From Verrucomicrobiota bacterium (GTDB taxonomy: Bacteria; Verrucomicrobiota; Verrucomicrobiia; Chthoniobacterales; SZAS-18): a DNA stretch of 64,000 nucleotides. The DNA is taken from NCBI GenBank assembly GCA_018240025.1, contig JAFEGM010000062.1, forward strand, positions 11,907 through 75,906. The letters are read 5' to 3'. The position numbers were made by a program, and so were the translations under genes. Below are positions 1 to 8,932 of this stretch, piece after piece. The notes under the pieces were generated by a model that ran no database searches, had not been told where the DNA came from, and worked only from the letters and a program-made list of their open reading frames with translations. Numbering within the stretch: position 1 is the first letter of the stretch; each line of letters begins with the position of its first letter.

Positions 1-1
1 C

Positions 2-843
<842 letters not shown>

Positions 844-847
<4 letters not shown>

Positions 848-1068
848 TCCGCACTCTCCGAGTGCGGCCGGCTGTCGGTGGAGCCAACGGAGTACCCTGC
901 GCGACCGCTGATAGCGTGCTACGCGGATCGGATGGGTCGTCCCCTCCTCTGCTCCTCGCTCGCATGCTCCTGCGCCAGCCAGCCGCACTCGGAGAGTGCG
1001 GACTACTCCTCCGCTCCTCCGCTCCCCCGCTCCTCACCAGCCAGCCGCACTCGGAGAGTGCGGACTAC
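844..1068. repeat. Three palindromic repeats between purD and xerD
   Basis: Copies lie at 844-874 (minus orientation), 975-1006 and 1037-1068 (plus orientation, 62 bp apart). The core is CCGCACTCGGAGAGTGCGG, which folds with 7-bp arms (CCGCACT/AGTGCGG) around a 5-nt loop. A CCAGCCAG lead and a GACTAC tail flank the two plus copies, and copy 1 begins with the reverse complement GTAGTCC. Short pyrimidine-rich CTCCGCTCCT spacers separate or follow the copies. The arrangement is REP-like. No gene is seen in 848-1080. Confidence 0.85.
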
Positions 1069-1080
1069 TTCTCCGCTCCG

Positions 1081-2013
1081 CTACGCGCGGGGATGAAACT
1101 TGCGGTGGACGGCGCGCAGGCGGGACTGATCGACGTGGGTGTAGATCTCGGTGGTGGAAACGTCGGCGTGCCCAAGCATTTCCTGGATGACGCGGAGGTC
1201 GGCGCCGCCGCCCAGCAGATGGGTGGCGAAAGAATGGCGCAGCAGGTGCGGATGAATGGGCGTCTCGATCCCGGCGCGTTTGGCGGCGTCGCGCACCAGC
1301 TCCCAGGCGCGATGCGTCGTCAGCTTCTGGCCGGTCTTGCGCGAGAGGAACACCTCCGAGCCGGTCCGTTGGCGGACCAGCTGGGGCCGCGCTTCGCGGA
1401 GATATTTCTCCAGCGCCGTGCGGGCGCTGCGACCGACCGGTACGAGCCGGGTCTTGTTGCCTTTGCCGGTCACGCGGATGAGCCCGCGCTCGAGGTCGAG
1501 GTGTTCGAGCCGCGCCTGACAAAGCTCCGAGACGCGGAGTCCGCTCGCGTAGGCCAGTTCGAGCAGCGCCCGATTGCGCAGCTCCAGGGCATCGCCGGAA
1601 TCCAGCGGCATGGCTTCGAGCAGGCGCTCGATTTCGGCTTGGTTCAGCGTCGCCGGCAGGTGCCGGTCGAGGCGCGGCAGCGAGAGTACTTCGGCCACAT
1701 CGTGCGGCAGATGTCCCCGGGCGTGGAGGAAGCGGACGAAGATCTTCAGCGCGATGATGAGCAGCTTCATCGAGCCCGGCGCGAGCCCGTCCTGCTTGCG
1801 GCGGGTCAGCCAGGCGGTGAGCAGTTCGTAGGTCAGCTCGTCGGGCCGGACGAGGTCGTGGATCGACTCCCCCCAGTCGAGGAAGTCCTCCAGCGCGAGG
1901 CGGGTATTGAGCTGGTATTTGTCCGAGAGCCCGCGCTCGGTCGCGAGATAGCGGATGAACTCCTCCAGTCGCTGGCGCAGCGGCGAGGCGGGCCGGGCGG
2001 GCTCGTCGATCAC
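1081..2013 (-). CDS. xerD: Site-specific tyrosine recombinase XerD
   Basis: A 310-residue tyrosine recombinase, the size expected for XerC/XerD, which resolves chromosome dimers at dif with FtsK. The N-terminal SAM-like core-binding domain covers about residues 10-100. The catalytic domain follows with ASGLRVSEL (Arg), TGKGNKTRLVPV (Lys in the beta-hairpin), HPHLLRHSFATHLL (His and Arg), and LGHADVSTTEIYTHV (His and the Tyr nucleophile). It is read on the minus strand 7 bp after the stop of a lipoprotein gene, so the two may share a transcript. XerD fits better than XerC by overall resemblance, but this was not tested. Confidence 0.9.
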   Translation of the reverse strand: MIDEPARPASPLRQRLEEFIRYLATERGLSDKYQLNTRLALEDFLDWGESIHDLVRPDELTYELLTAWLTRRKQDGLAPGSMKLLIIALKIFVRFLHARGHLPHDVAEVLSLPRLDRHLPATLNQAEIERLLEAMPLDSGDALELRNRALLELAYASGLRVSELCQARLEHLDLERGLIRVTGKGNKTRLVPVGRSARTALEKYLREARPQLVRQRTGSEVFLSRKTGQKLTTHRAWELVRDAAKRAGIETPIHPHLLRHSFATHLLGGGADLRVIQEMLGHADVSTTEIYTHVDQSRLRAVHRKFHPRA

Positions 2014-2020
2014 GGCGCGA

Positions 2021-2599
2021 TCAGGAAGCCGGACGCGGCGTCGGGGTGATGGGCGCGTGCTCTTCGAGCGTGGTGCGGATCATCTCCTCGACTTGCCGTG
2101 CCTCTTCCAGGTTTTCGGTCCGCACGCCGAACGAAATCCAGCGGCCCGGCTTCGTGCGGGTCACGAAATGCGTCAGGTAGTGGAGGATCTTCGAGCGGTC
2201 GCCGGTCGCGTGGCGGGCGTATTGAAAGGCCAGCACGCGATGCCCGCTCGTGCTCTCGAATTCCCAATGCGCGAGCGATTCCTTCTCCGCGCGTTCGTCG
2301 CTGTCGAAGACCTGCATGACCGTGGCGATGGCCTGGTCTTCGCGCAGCAGGTCGCCGAGCTGCACGACCTGGATCAGGCCGATCTTGCCCTGCAACACCG
2401 GCTGACAGACCACCACGCCGGGGATCTGGCGCGCCAGACGCGTGGTGTCCATCCGCAGCCAGTCGCGTCCCGGCTTGATCGAGAACGCGGCGCCCTGGAA
2501 ACGCACGCGCGAGTCTTCCGTGGTGCCGCCCGGATGCGGCTTGCAGGCCGCCAGGGCGAGCAGCGCCAGCAGGGGGAGGCAGCGCAGCATTCGAAACAT
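2021..2599 (-). CDS. Putative lipoprotein upstream of xerD
   Basis: The start chosen gives MFRMLRCLPLLALLALAAC, a lipoprotein signal peptide with an LAAC lipobox, so the mature protein is probably anchored by a lipidated Cys about 19 residues in. An alternative ATG lies at 2590. The frame stays open to 2755, but the extra upstream residues are Arg-rich and would bury the signal peptide. The mature part (about 170 residues) is a mixed soluble domain that I do not recognise. It ends 7 bp before xerD on the same strand. No catalytic motif is evident. Confidence 0.7.
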   Translation of the reverse strand: MFRMLRCLPLLALLALAACKPHPGGTTEDSRVRFQGAAFSIKPGRDWLRMDTTRLARQIPGVVVCQPVLQGKIGLIQVVQLGDLLREDQAIATVMQVFDSDERAEKESLAHWEFESTSGHRVLAFQYARHATGDRSKILHYLTHFVTRTKPGRWISFGVRTENLEEARQVEEMIRTTLEEHAPITPTPRPAS

Positions 2600-2753
2600 G
2601 CGCCAATGAAGCGGCGGATCGGCGCGGCGTAAATGGGCGGACTGCGGCAGGACGGAGCGCATTTCCGGGCATGACGCACGAGCCGGTGAAATCTTGGTCG
2701 CAAGTCGGCGGGTCGATTGCAAGCGCGGAGGCACGCGGCGAGCGTTCCGGCGC

Positions 2754-3713
2754 ATGCGCTACTTCATCGTCCACGCCCACCCCGAGCCGCAGAGTTTCAA
2801 CGGAGCGCTGACGCGGCACGCGGTCGCGACGCTGCGCGAGGCCGGTCACGAAGTGGAGGTCAGCGACCTCTGGGCCATGGGTTTCGACCCGGTTTCCGAT
2901 CGCCGCAATTTCACCACCGTGGCCGATCCCGCCTATCTCAAGCAGGGCGCGGAGGAGCGATACGCCAGCGAGCACGATGGCTTCGTGCCGGCGCTGCGCG
3001 CGGAGATGGAGAAGGTGGAACGCTGCGACGCGCTCGTTTTCCAATGTCCGCTCTGGTGGTTCGGACTGCCCGCCATCCTCAAGGGCTGGGTCGAACGCGT
3101 CTTCGCCGCGGGCCGGATGTACGGCGACGGCAAATGGTACGAAAACGGCGTGGGCCGCGGCAAACGCGCGCTCCTCTCGGTCACCACCGGCGGCGGCTCC
3201 GACATCTACGCAGACGACGGCCTCAACCCCAAGCTCTCGGCCGTGGTCGCGCCCATCCAGCACGGCATCTTCTGGTTCAATGGCTTCACGCCCATGCCGC
3301 CGTTCCTCGCCTGGGGCGTGAGCTGGTGCCCGCCGGAGCAGCGCGAGCGCTATCTGCAGGAATACGGCGAGCGCCTGCGGCGGCTCTTCGACGATCCCGC
3401 GCCGAGCTATCCGCCGGCCGCACAGTTCGACGCCGAGACGCATCGCGACCTCATCCCGCGCTTCATGGTCCATTGGGCGCGCACCGGCGGTGGCAACGGG
3501 CTCGACCCCGCGCTGCAACGGGCGCACGATGCCGCCGTGGCTGCGGCCAAGGACCGGCGCGAGGTTCTGTACGAATATGCGGCGGACGACCACAGCCAGG
3601 GCTGGATGCACGTGCGGGCGAAGGACGAGGAGAGTGCGCACCAGCTGGTGGAATCGCTCCCGCTGGGCTCACAGCGGCGGCACCGAGTCACTCGCCTGGC
3701 GCGTCCCCAATGA
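2754..3713 (+). CDS. NAD(P)H-quinone oxidoreductase-like flavoprotein with C-terminal ferredoxin-like extension
   Basis: A 319-residue flavodoxin-fold protein of the NQO1/MdaB/KefF group. MRYFIVHAHPEPQSFNGAL is the FMN/FAD phosphate-binding start, FQCPLWWFGLPAILKGWVER is the conserved segment near the cofactor, and SVTTGGGSD follows. The family domain is about 200-250 residues. The last 50 or so residues (around GWMHVRAKDEESAHQLVESL) resemble the small YciI/muconolactone-isomerase-like ferredoxin fold, so a fusion is likely. Start chosen because the catalytic-domain beta strand begins at once. It runs divergently from the xerD-lipoprotein pair. Likely role: two-electron reduction of quinones or other electrophiles in the cytoplasm. 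Confidence 0.8.
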   Translation: MRYFIVHAHPEPQSFNGALTRHAVATLREAGHEVEVSDLWAMGFDPVSDRRNFTTVADPAYLKQGAEERYASEHDGFVPALRAEMEKVERCDALVFQCPLWWFGLPAILKGWVERVFAAGRMYGDGKWYENGVGRGKRALLSVTTGGGSDIYADDGLNPKLSAVVAPIQHGIFWFNGFTPMPPFLAWGVSWCPPEQRERYLQEYGERLRRLFDDPAPSYPPAAQFDAETHRDLIPRFMVHWARTGGGNGLDPALQRAHDAAVAAAKDRREVLYEYAADDHSQGWMHVRAKDEESAHQLVESLPLGSQRRHRVTRLARPQ

Positions 3714-3797
3714 GCGTGCGAGACGCATTTTGCGCGTCGCTGGCCACGAAATTGCTTGCCCTGAGGCATTCATTCGCGGTCCAACAGCGATGCTCTC

Positions 3798-4415
3798 ATG
3801 ATGCGTGCGCCCCAAAAGCTCGCCAAGGCTGACGCAGCGTATTTCCGGAAATGGTATCGTGATCCGCGGCATCGGGTCAGCACGAAGGCCGCCGCGAAAC
3901 GCAAGGTCGCGCTCGTACTCGCGGTGGCCGAATACTACCTCGAACGGCCGGTGCGCAGCGTGCTCGATGTCGGCTGCGGCGAGGGCAACTGGTATCCGCT
4001 CCTCGCCGCGCTGCGCCCGGGCCTCCGCTATCTGGGGATCGACTCCAGCAAGTACGCCGTCCGCCGCCACGGCAAACGCCGCAATCTGCAGCTGGGCGAT
4101 TTCGACCAGCTCGGCGAAGCAGGGCTCGAGGGCCCCTACGACCTCATCATCTGCAGCGACGTGCTCTACTATCTCTCGCGCGCGACGCTCACCCGCGGAC
4201 TGCGTGCGCTCGTGCCGCACCTCGGCGGCGTGGCGTTCCTCGAGGCCTACGATCGACGCGAACCGCTCGAGGGCGACACGGCCCATCTGCAGCGCCTCAG
4301 CGCCGACGCCTACCGCCGCATCTTCCGGCAATGCGGCCTCATCGCCTGCGGCTCGCACTGCTACGTCGGCGCCGAACTGGCCCACCGCGTGACGGCGCTC
4401 GAGCGCGGGGGCTGA
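3798..4415 (+). CDS. Class I SAM-dependent methyltransferase
   Basis: A 205-residue Rossmann-fold methyltransferase. The SAM-binding motif I is SVLDVGCGEGNWYPLL near residues 54-69. LGIDSSKYAV gives the acidic end of strand 2, and DLIICSDVLYYLS is the motif IV region. The substrate cannot be deduced. The N-terminal 40 residues are basic (KWYRDPRHRVSTKAAAKRK). Two adjacent ATG codons (3798 and 3801) make the exact start ambiguous by one codon. It stands alone, with no obvious pathway partner on either side. Confidence 0.8.
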   Translation: MMRAPQKLAKADAAYFRKWYRDPRHRVSTKAAAKRKVALVLAVAEYYLERPVRSVLDVGCGEGNWYPLLAALRPGLRYLGIDSSKYAVRRHGKRRNLQLGDFDQLGEAGLEGPYDLIICSDVLYYLSRATLTRGLRALVPHLGGVAFLEAYDRREPLEGDTAHLQRLSADAYRRIFRQCGLIACGSHCYVGAELAHRVTALERGG

Positions 4416-4420
4416 GGGGC

Positions 4421-4648
4421 TCAGCCGTTAGAGCCCGCTTTCGACACCGGCCGCACCCATTCGTACTGGCCGCTCAAGCTGAGCGCTTCCCGAACCCGTT
4501 CCTCGACCGTCATCGCGTGCAGACGCGCCACTTCGGCGGCTAGGGACTGCGCAGCCGAAGCGCTCCGGCGCGGCAGGGGCGCGCGACGACGACGAGCTCG
4601 CTCGTGGGCAGGAATTCCCCAACCTCTGGAAGCCGGGCCTGAGCGCAA
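4421..4648 (-). pseudogene. Possible remnant of a small helical protein
   Basis: The last 45 residues or so (SLAAEVARLHAMTVEERVREA onward, ending at 4421) read like a genuine small protein with an amphipathic helix, and I associate this pattern with short uncharacterised proteins. The preceding 30 residues are Arg/Ala-rich and look like read-through of non-coding sequence. I see no proper start codon context. It may be the surviving 3' end of a decayed gene, or chance. Confidence 0.25.
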
Positions 4649-4676
4649 CTGTTCGCGCCTCTGCCAAAGGTCTCGC

Positions 4677-4711
4677 TTGACAGCACGACACTATTACTGT
4701 CTTACTGACGC
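4677..4711 (+). promoter_or_regulatory. Candidate promoter of the MerR-like gene
   Basis: A locally AT-rich patch starts with a consensus -35 hexamer TTGACA at 4677-4682. A weak -10 (TCTTAC, 4700-4705) lies 17 bp further, which would place transcription start at or next to the ATG at 4712, giving a leaderless message. GACAG and CTGTC form a short dyad (4679-4701), and TTACTG occurs twice 8 bp apart. The -10 match is poor, so this is tentative. Confidence 0.3.
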
Positions 4712-5203
4712 ATGGCCGCTGCTGCAGACCCTTATCCGATCTCCCTCGAGGCCCTGGCCGGGCGAGTGGACGAATGGTGCAGTGCGCACGACGTGGTGCC
4801 GGCGGCCGGACAGGCGGCGGAAGCGCTGAGCGATCGGACCGTGCGCTACTACCGCACGCTCGGGCTGATGGACGGCCCGGAGCCGGCCGGGGGATACGGT
4901 GAGAAGCACTTTCTGCAGCTGACCGCCGTGCGCGTCCTGCAGGCGCGCGGACTCGCGCTCCGCCGCATTCGCGAATTGCTCCATGGCCGCGGCCTGGCCG
5001 AGCTGCGCGAACTGCAGCGCCGCGCGCTCCGCGAGCAGGCCGCGCAGGCGGCGAACGCGTTGCCCCGACCGCTGCCGACGGCCACCGAGGAGCTTTGGCG
5101 CATGATTCCCCTCGACCCCGATTTCACCCTCGCCTCGCGCCGTGGCGAGCCCATCACCGAAGCCCAGCGCGCGGCCATCCTGCGCGTGCTGCGCGGCGCC
5201 TGA
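4712..5203 (+). CDS. MerR-family-like transcriptional regulator
   Basis: A 163-residue protein with a MerR-type winged helix. LSDRTVRYYRTLGLMDGP (about residues 40-57) is the typical first helix-turn-helix, GGYGEKHFLQLTAVRVLQ is the wing and second helix, and ALRRIRELLHGRG continues the helical part. A short coiled stretch (LAELRELQRRALREQAAQA) would serve dimerisation. No cysteine-rich effector-binding loop is present, so metal sensing is unlikely. It lies 13 bp upstream of the VIT-VWA gene on the same strand and probably regulates that unit. No Shine-Dalgarno is obvious at the ATG. Confidence 0.8.
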   Translation: MAAAADPYPISLEALAGRVDEWCSAHDVVPAAGQAAEALSDRTVRYYRTLGLMDGPEPAGGYGEKHFLQLTAVRVLQARGLALRRIRELLHGRGLAELRELQRRALREQAAQAANALPRPLPTATEELWRMIPLDPDFTLASRRGEPITEAQRAAILRVLRGA

Positions 5204-5216
5204 ACCCTCGCCCGCC

Positions 5217-7589
5217 ATGAAGATGCCTGTTCCCTCCCCCGCCTCCGATCTCTCCTTCGGGCTCATCGCCTGGCTGGAGCAAACCCGCGTCGTGCTCCCG
5301 CTGAAGCTGGTGGAATGCCGCTTCCGGGTCGACGGACCGTTCGCGCACGTCGAGATCGACCAGGTCTTTCGTCAGTCGCACGACCGGCCGCTCGATTGCC
5401 GCTACACCTTCCCGCTGCCCGACGCGGCGGCCGTCCATCGCTGCGAACTGCACGTGAACGAGCGGATCATCCGCGCCCGCGTCGAGGAACTGCAGAAAGC
5501 GCGCGCGGAGTTCGCCCGCGCCAAGGCCGACGGCCACCGTGCAGCGCTGGTCGAGAGCGAGCGGCCGAACCTTTTCACGCTCCAGCTCGGCAATCTCCAG
5601 CCGGGCGATCTGGCCATCGTGCGCCTCGCCTACGTGCAAACGCTGGAGCGCGTGGCCGGCGAACTGCGCCTGCGTCTGCCGCTCACGCCCGGCGTCCGCT
5701 ACCTGCCGGGGAAGCCGCTCCTGCGCTCGAATCGCGGCCCGGGCACGGCGGACGACACCGACCAGGTGCCCGACGCCTCGCGCCTCACGCCTCCACGGAT
5801 CGATGCGCTGCATCCCGACGCCGCCATCTTCGCCCTGCGCGGCGAGATCGTGGCCGCCGACGTCGCGCCCGATTCTCTCGGCTCGCCGACCCACCCGCTG
5901 TCGGTCGAGCGCCAGGCCGAGCACTACGTGGTCGAATGCGCCGACCGCGGGGCCACGCCCGACCGCGATGTGATCGTGCGCTGGGACGAACGCGAGGCCG
6001 AGCGCCTCGAGTCGCGCCTGCATCTGCTCCCCGCCCGCGGCGACCAACGCCAGGACTTCGCGCTCCTGCAGCTGCGTCCGCCGGCGGAAATGGCGGCCCC
6101 GGAGGCGACCGGCGGAGCGACCGACTTCTACTTCCTGCTCGACCGCTCGGGCTCCATGGACGGTCTGAAATGGACGCGCGCCTGCGCCGCCCTGCGCGGC
6201 TTTGTCGACCGGCTCGCGCCGCAGGATCGCGTCCAAGTCACGCTCTTCGAGTCCACCCACCAGGACTTCGCCGAGGCGCCGATGCCGGCAGCCACGCTGC
6301 GGCAGGATCGGAACTTCCGCACGCTCGAGCGCCTCGGCGTGGCCGGCGGCACCGAGCTCGTCCCGGCGGCCGAGCACCTGTTTGCGGTCAGCGCGCGGCA
6401 TTCGCGCGGGCGGCGCTGCAACTTCGTCATCCTGACCGACGGCCAGGTGGGCAACGAGGCCCAGGTGCTGGAGCTCTTCGCCGGGCACCCCGAGGTCATC
6501 GTTCACACGGTGGGCATCGATGACGCGGTCAACGATTCGCTCCTGCGTCGGCTGGCCCGGCGGCACCGCGGCGAATGCTGGCTGGTCACTCCGAACGAGG
6601 ACATCACTGGCGTGGTCAGCGCGCTCGGCGCCCGGCTCGGCCGCGCGCTCCTGGCCGATCTGCAGCTGCTCGGCGGGGACTGGCAGACGGTCGATCCGAA
6701 GATGCCGCTGCCCGACGTCTACCCCGGTCAGACGCGCGAGATCCTGCTCACCGCGCCGACCGGCGCGCGCCCGCCGCGGCTGCGCGCCGCGGGCGGCGCG
6801 GAGATCCAACCCGTGGTCACCCGCACTTCGAACGACGCCCTCCGACTCGCCTGGGTCCGCACGCGGATCGAAGAGCTGGAAGCCGTCGGCGACGACGCCG
6901 GGGCGCTGCAGCTCGCGCTCGCCCACAATCTGCTCTGTCGTGGCGCCGCCTTCCTGGCCTGGGACGAGGCGGAGAAGGCGCGCGTGGCCAGTGAGGAACT
7001 GTATCAGCCGAGCTTGCTGATGGAGGAGATGGAGTATGAACGCGGGATCGCCACGGGGGCGGGCGTCATGCAGGTCTCCTATCTGGCCATGCCGGCACCG
7101 TGTGTCGCGCCTCCGCCGCCGCCGAGCCCGTCGCCGATCAGCGCGCCGGGAGGCGCACGCTCGGCCAAGAAGACCGGGCTCATCGCGCGCTTCAAAAAGG
7201 CGCTCCGGCCGGCCGAACCCGCGGACGATCTCCACGGCGCGGGAATCGATTTCCTGCTCAGCTCGCGGCCCTCTTCCGACGAGTTGGTCGATCTGCTCCT
7301 CGCGGCCGACGCCGACACCCGCCTCGCAGCCTGGCTGTCCGAAGCGGCCCTCCCGCTCGACGCCGCCCGCGCTCTGGTCCCGCCGCTGCTCGTCTGGCTG
7401 CAGAGCGGCTCGTCCGCCGAGACCGCCGAGCGGCGGGCGCGCCTGCGCGACTGGCGGGAAGCGCTGCGGACCGCTGCGAACCCGCTGGCGCTCTGCCTCG
7501 ATTTCGTGCGGGTCGATCTCGCGGGCGTCGCAGGCGCGCTCGAGGCGCGGCGGGAGTTGACGCAGCTGCGGCGGAACTCGCCGGTTTGA
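5217..7589 (+). CDS. VIT and VWA domain-containing protein
   Basis: A 790-residue protein. An N-terminal VIT (vault/inter-alpha-trypsin) domain spans about residues 15-150 (DQVFRQSHDRPLDCRYTFPL, then FTLQLGNLQPGD). A von Willebrand A domain begins near residue 300 with the MIDAS DRSGSMDG. A linker with Pro-rich PPPPPSPSP follows, then a Lys-rich segment and a C-terminal helical domain of about 120 residues that I do not recognise. There is no signal peptide, sortase signal or TM anchor, so it should be cytoplasmic, unlike the secreted sortase-target relatives. The ATG at 5217 is used because VIT begins shortly after. Likely a metal-dependent protein-binding scaffold in a unit with the MerR-like gene. 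Confidence 0.85.
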   Translation: MKMPVPSPASDLSFGLIAWLEQTRVVLPLKLVECRFRVDGPFAHVEIDQVFRQSHDRPLDCRYTFPLPDAAAVHRCELHVNERIIRARVEELQKARAEFARAKADGHRAALVESERPNLFTLQLGNLQPGDLAIVRLAYVQTLERVAGELRLRLPLTPGVRYLPGKPLLRSNRGPGTADDTDQVPDASRLTPPRIDALHPDAAIFALRGEIVAADVAPDSLGSPTHPLSVERQAEHYVVECADRGATPDRDVIVRWDEREAERLESRLHLLPARGDQRQDFALLQLRPPAEMAAPEATGGATDFYFLLDRSGSMDGLKWTRACAALRGFVDRLAPQDRVQVTLFESTHQDFAEAPMPAATLRQDRNFRTLERLGVAGGTELVPAAEHLFAVSARHSRGRRCNFVILTDGQVGNEAQVLELFAGHPEVIVHTVGIDDAVNDSLLRRLARRHRGECWLVTPNEDITGVVSALGARLGRALLADLQLLGGDWQTVDPKMPLPDVYPGQTREILLTAPTGARPPRLRAAGGAEIQPVVTRTSNDALRLAWVRTRIEELEAVGDDAGALQLALAHNLLCRGAAFLAWDEAEKARVASEELYQPSLLMEEMEYERGIATGAGVMQVSYLAMPAPCVAPPPPPSPSPISAPGGARSAKKTGLIARFKKALRPAEPADDLHGAGIDFLLSSRPSSDELVDLLLAADADTRLAAWLSEAALPLDAARALVPPLLVWLQSGSSAETAERRARLRDWREALRTAANPLALCLDFVRVDLAGVAGALEARRELTQLRRNSPV

Positions 7590-7615
7590 TGGGCGTCCTT
7601 CGCTCTTTGGATAGG

Positions 7616-7645
7616 TTCTCGCGCGGAGCCGCGAGGCCGCGAAGA
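7616..7645 (+). repeat. Solitary copy of the CRCRAAGN-triplet repeat
   Basis: The 30-nt sequence can be written as TTCTCG followed by three 8-nt units CGCGGAGC, CGCGAGGC and CGCGAAGA. It matches the plan of the inverted pairs at 24290/24344 and 47647/48208 (GGCTCR plus three CRCRAAGN), with a few changes. It sits between the convergent VIT-VWA and S9 hydrolase genes, with no partner copy in inverse orientation nearby. Confidence 0.6.
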
Positions 7646-7691
7646 GTAGAAGGGAGATGAGGCCGAGGGGCTGGGGGATGCTCGGAAGCAT

Positions 7692-8798
7692 TCACCGCCA
7701 GCCGGGACCATCCAGTTCGGCCAGCTCGCGAAATGGCTTCTCCGGCCGCAGCTCGCGGGCCAGAAACTGGTAGATCTTCAGCTGAATCTGGCGCGAACTG
7801 CGGGTGTCGAGCCGGTCGAAGGAGTGCCCGCCGGGGATGTCCTGGAAGATCTCGTACTCGAACTTCTTCCCCGCCGCCTTGAGCGCGTGGATCAGCAGCT
7901 CCGCTTCGATGATCCGCACGTCGTCGTCGTTGGTGGCGGCATGGATCAGCACCGGCGCCTCCAGGCGGCCCACCTGCCAGAGCGGGGACCGCGCGCGGTA
8001 GGCGGCCGGATCCTCGCGCGGCGTCTTGCCGATATGCCCGGGCGCGGAAAAGATTTTCCGATACTGCTCGGTGGAGTATCCGAGCCGGGTCGTGAGTTCG
8101 CTGACCGGCTGGCCGGCGTAGGCGGCCCGATAGTCCTGCGGAAATCGGGTCAGGCAGAGCAGCGCGATCATGCCGCCATGACTCCAGCCGAAGACCCCGA
8201 CCCGCGTGCGATCGACCAGCGGGCAATTCTCGACCATGTGCTGCCGCAGCGCGTGCACGTCGTCGACCTCCAGGCCGCCGTAGTCGAGCGCCTCGGCGAG
8301 TTCCTTGCCGTAGCCGGTGCTGCCGCGGTACTCGGGTGCCGCCACGATGTAGCCCTGGCCGACGAGATGGCGCACGGCCCGCGCGTAGTAGGTGCTGAAG
8401 TTCGACTGCACGCCGCCGTGCGGGAAGAGGATGAGCGGATGCTTCTTGGAACGATCCAGGTCCTTCGGCAGAAAGACGTACGCGGGAAAGACGAGCCGAT
8501 TCTTCGCGCCCGGGTCAGCGGGGTTGGCGACCTTGGCCGGCGGGGGCCCACAGATGGAGATCTTGTCGATCCAGGCGAGGTCCCCCACGCGATCCTTCCA
8601 GCGCGCGTCGTCGATCTGTTTTTCCAACGCATCGAGCCTGACGTCGAGCGACTCCCACCTCGACGGACGCGCCTCTCCGACCGCAGCCGGTCCGGGCGTC
8701 GGTTCCGGGCCTTGCGCCGCCACCGGCAGCGAACTGAGCAACGATCCCACCAAAACGAGCGGACAGGAGAGCGAGGGATTTCCCATGAAATCCGGCAT
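7692..8798 (-). CDS. Exported S9-like alpha/beta-hydrolase (prolyl oligopeptidase family)
   Basis: A 368-residue protein, much shorter than full S9 peptidases because the beta-propeller is absent. The hydrolase domain shows LILFPHGGVQSNF (oxyanion region), AAPEYRGSTGYGK, the nucleophile elbow GWSHGGM, the acid in AATNDDDVRI, and the His in GGHSFDR. The N-terminus MPDFMGNPSLSCPLVLVG, continuing to PVAAQG, resembles a signal peptide, so it should be periplasmic. An ATG four codons later (8786) is an alternative start. Candidate role: cleavage of peptides or esters in the periplasm. It ends convergently with the VIT-VWA gene across a repeat. Confidence 0.8.
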   Translation of the reverse strand: MPDFMGNPSLSCPLVLVGSLLSSLPVAAQGPEPTPGPAAVGEARPSRWESLDVRLDALEKQIDDARWKDRVGDLAWIDKISICGPPPAKVANPADPGAKNRLVFPAYVFLPKDLDRSKKHPLILFPHGGVQSNFSTYYARAVRHLVGQGYIVAAPEYRGSTGYGKELAEALDYGGLEVDDVHALRQHMVENCPLVDRTRVGVFGWSHGGMIALLCLTRFPQDYRAAYAGQPVSELTTRLGYSTEQYRKIFSAPGHIGKTPREDPAAYRARSPLWQVGRLEAPVLIHAATNDDDVRIIEAELLIHALKAAGKKFEYEIFQDIPGGHSFDRLDTRSSRQIQLKIYQFLARELRPEKPFRELAELDGPGWR

Positions 8799-8932
8799 CG
8801 GGTGGATTCGAAGCACCGGCAAACTTCGGCAGGTGTCCGTTCGCGCACGAGACGGGTCCATTTGCGACAGGACCACCCCCCGGGCGCGACGGGGCAGACG
8901 TCGCGAGAAGCAGCACACCGGCTCGGTCCGCC

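Noticed and set aside
1081-2013. Phage or integron integrase
   Set aside because: Size, domain layout and lack of phage, attC or cassette genes favour the housekeeping XerD recombinase.
5154-7691. Open frame of about 845 codons opposite the VIT-VWA gene
   Set aside because: A GC-rich shadow frame: Arg/Gly/Ala/Gln-rich product without domains, while the plus strand has clear VIT and VWA motifs.
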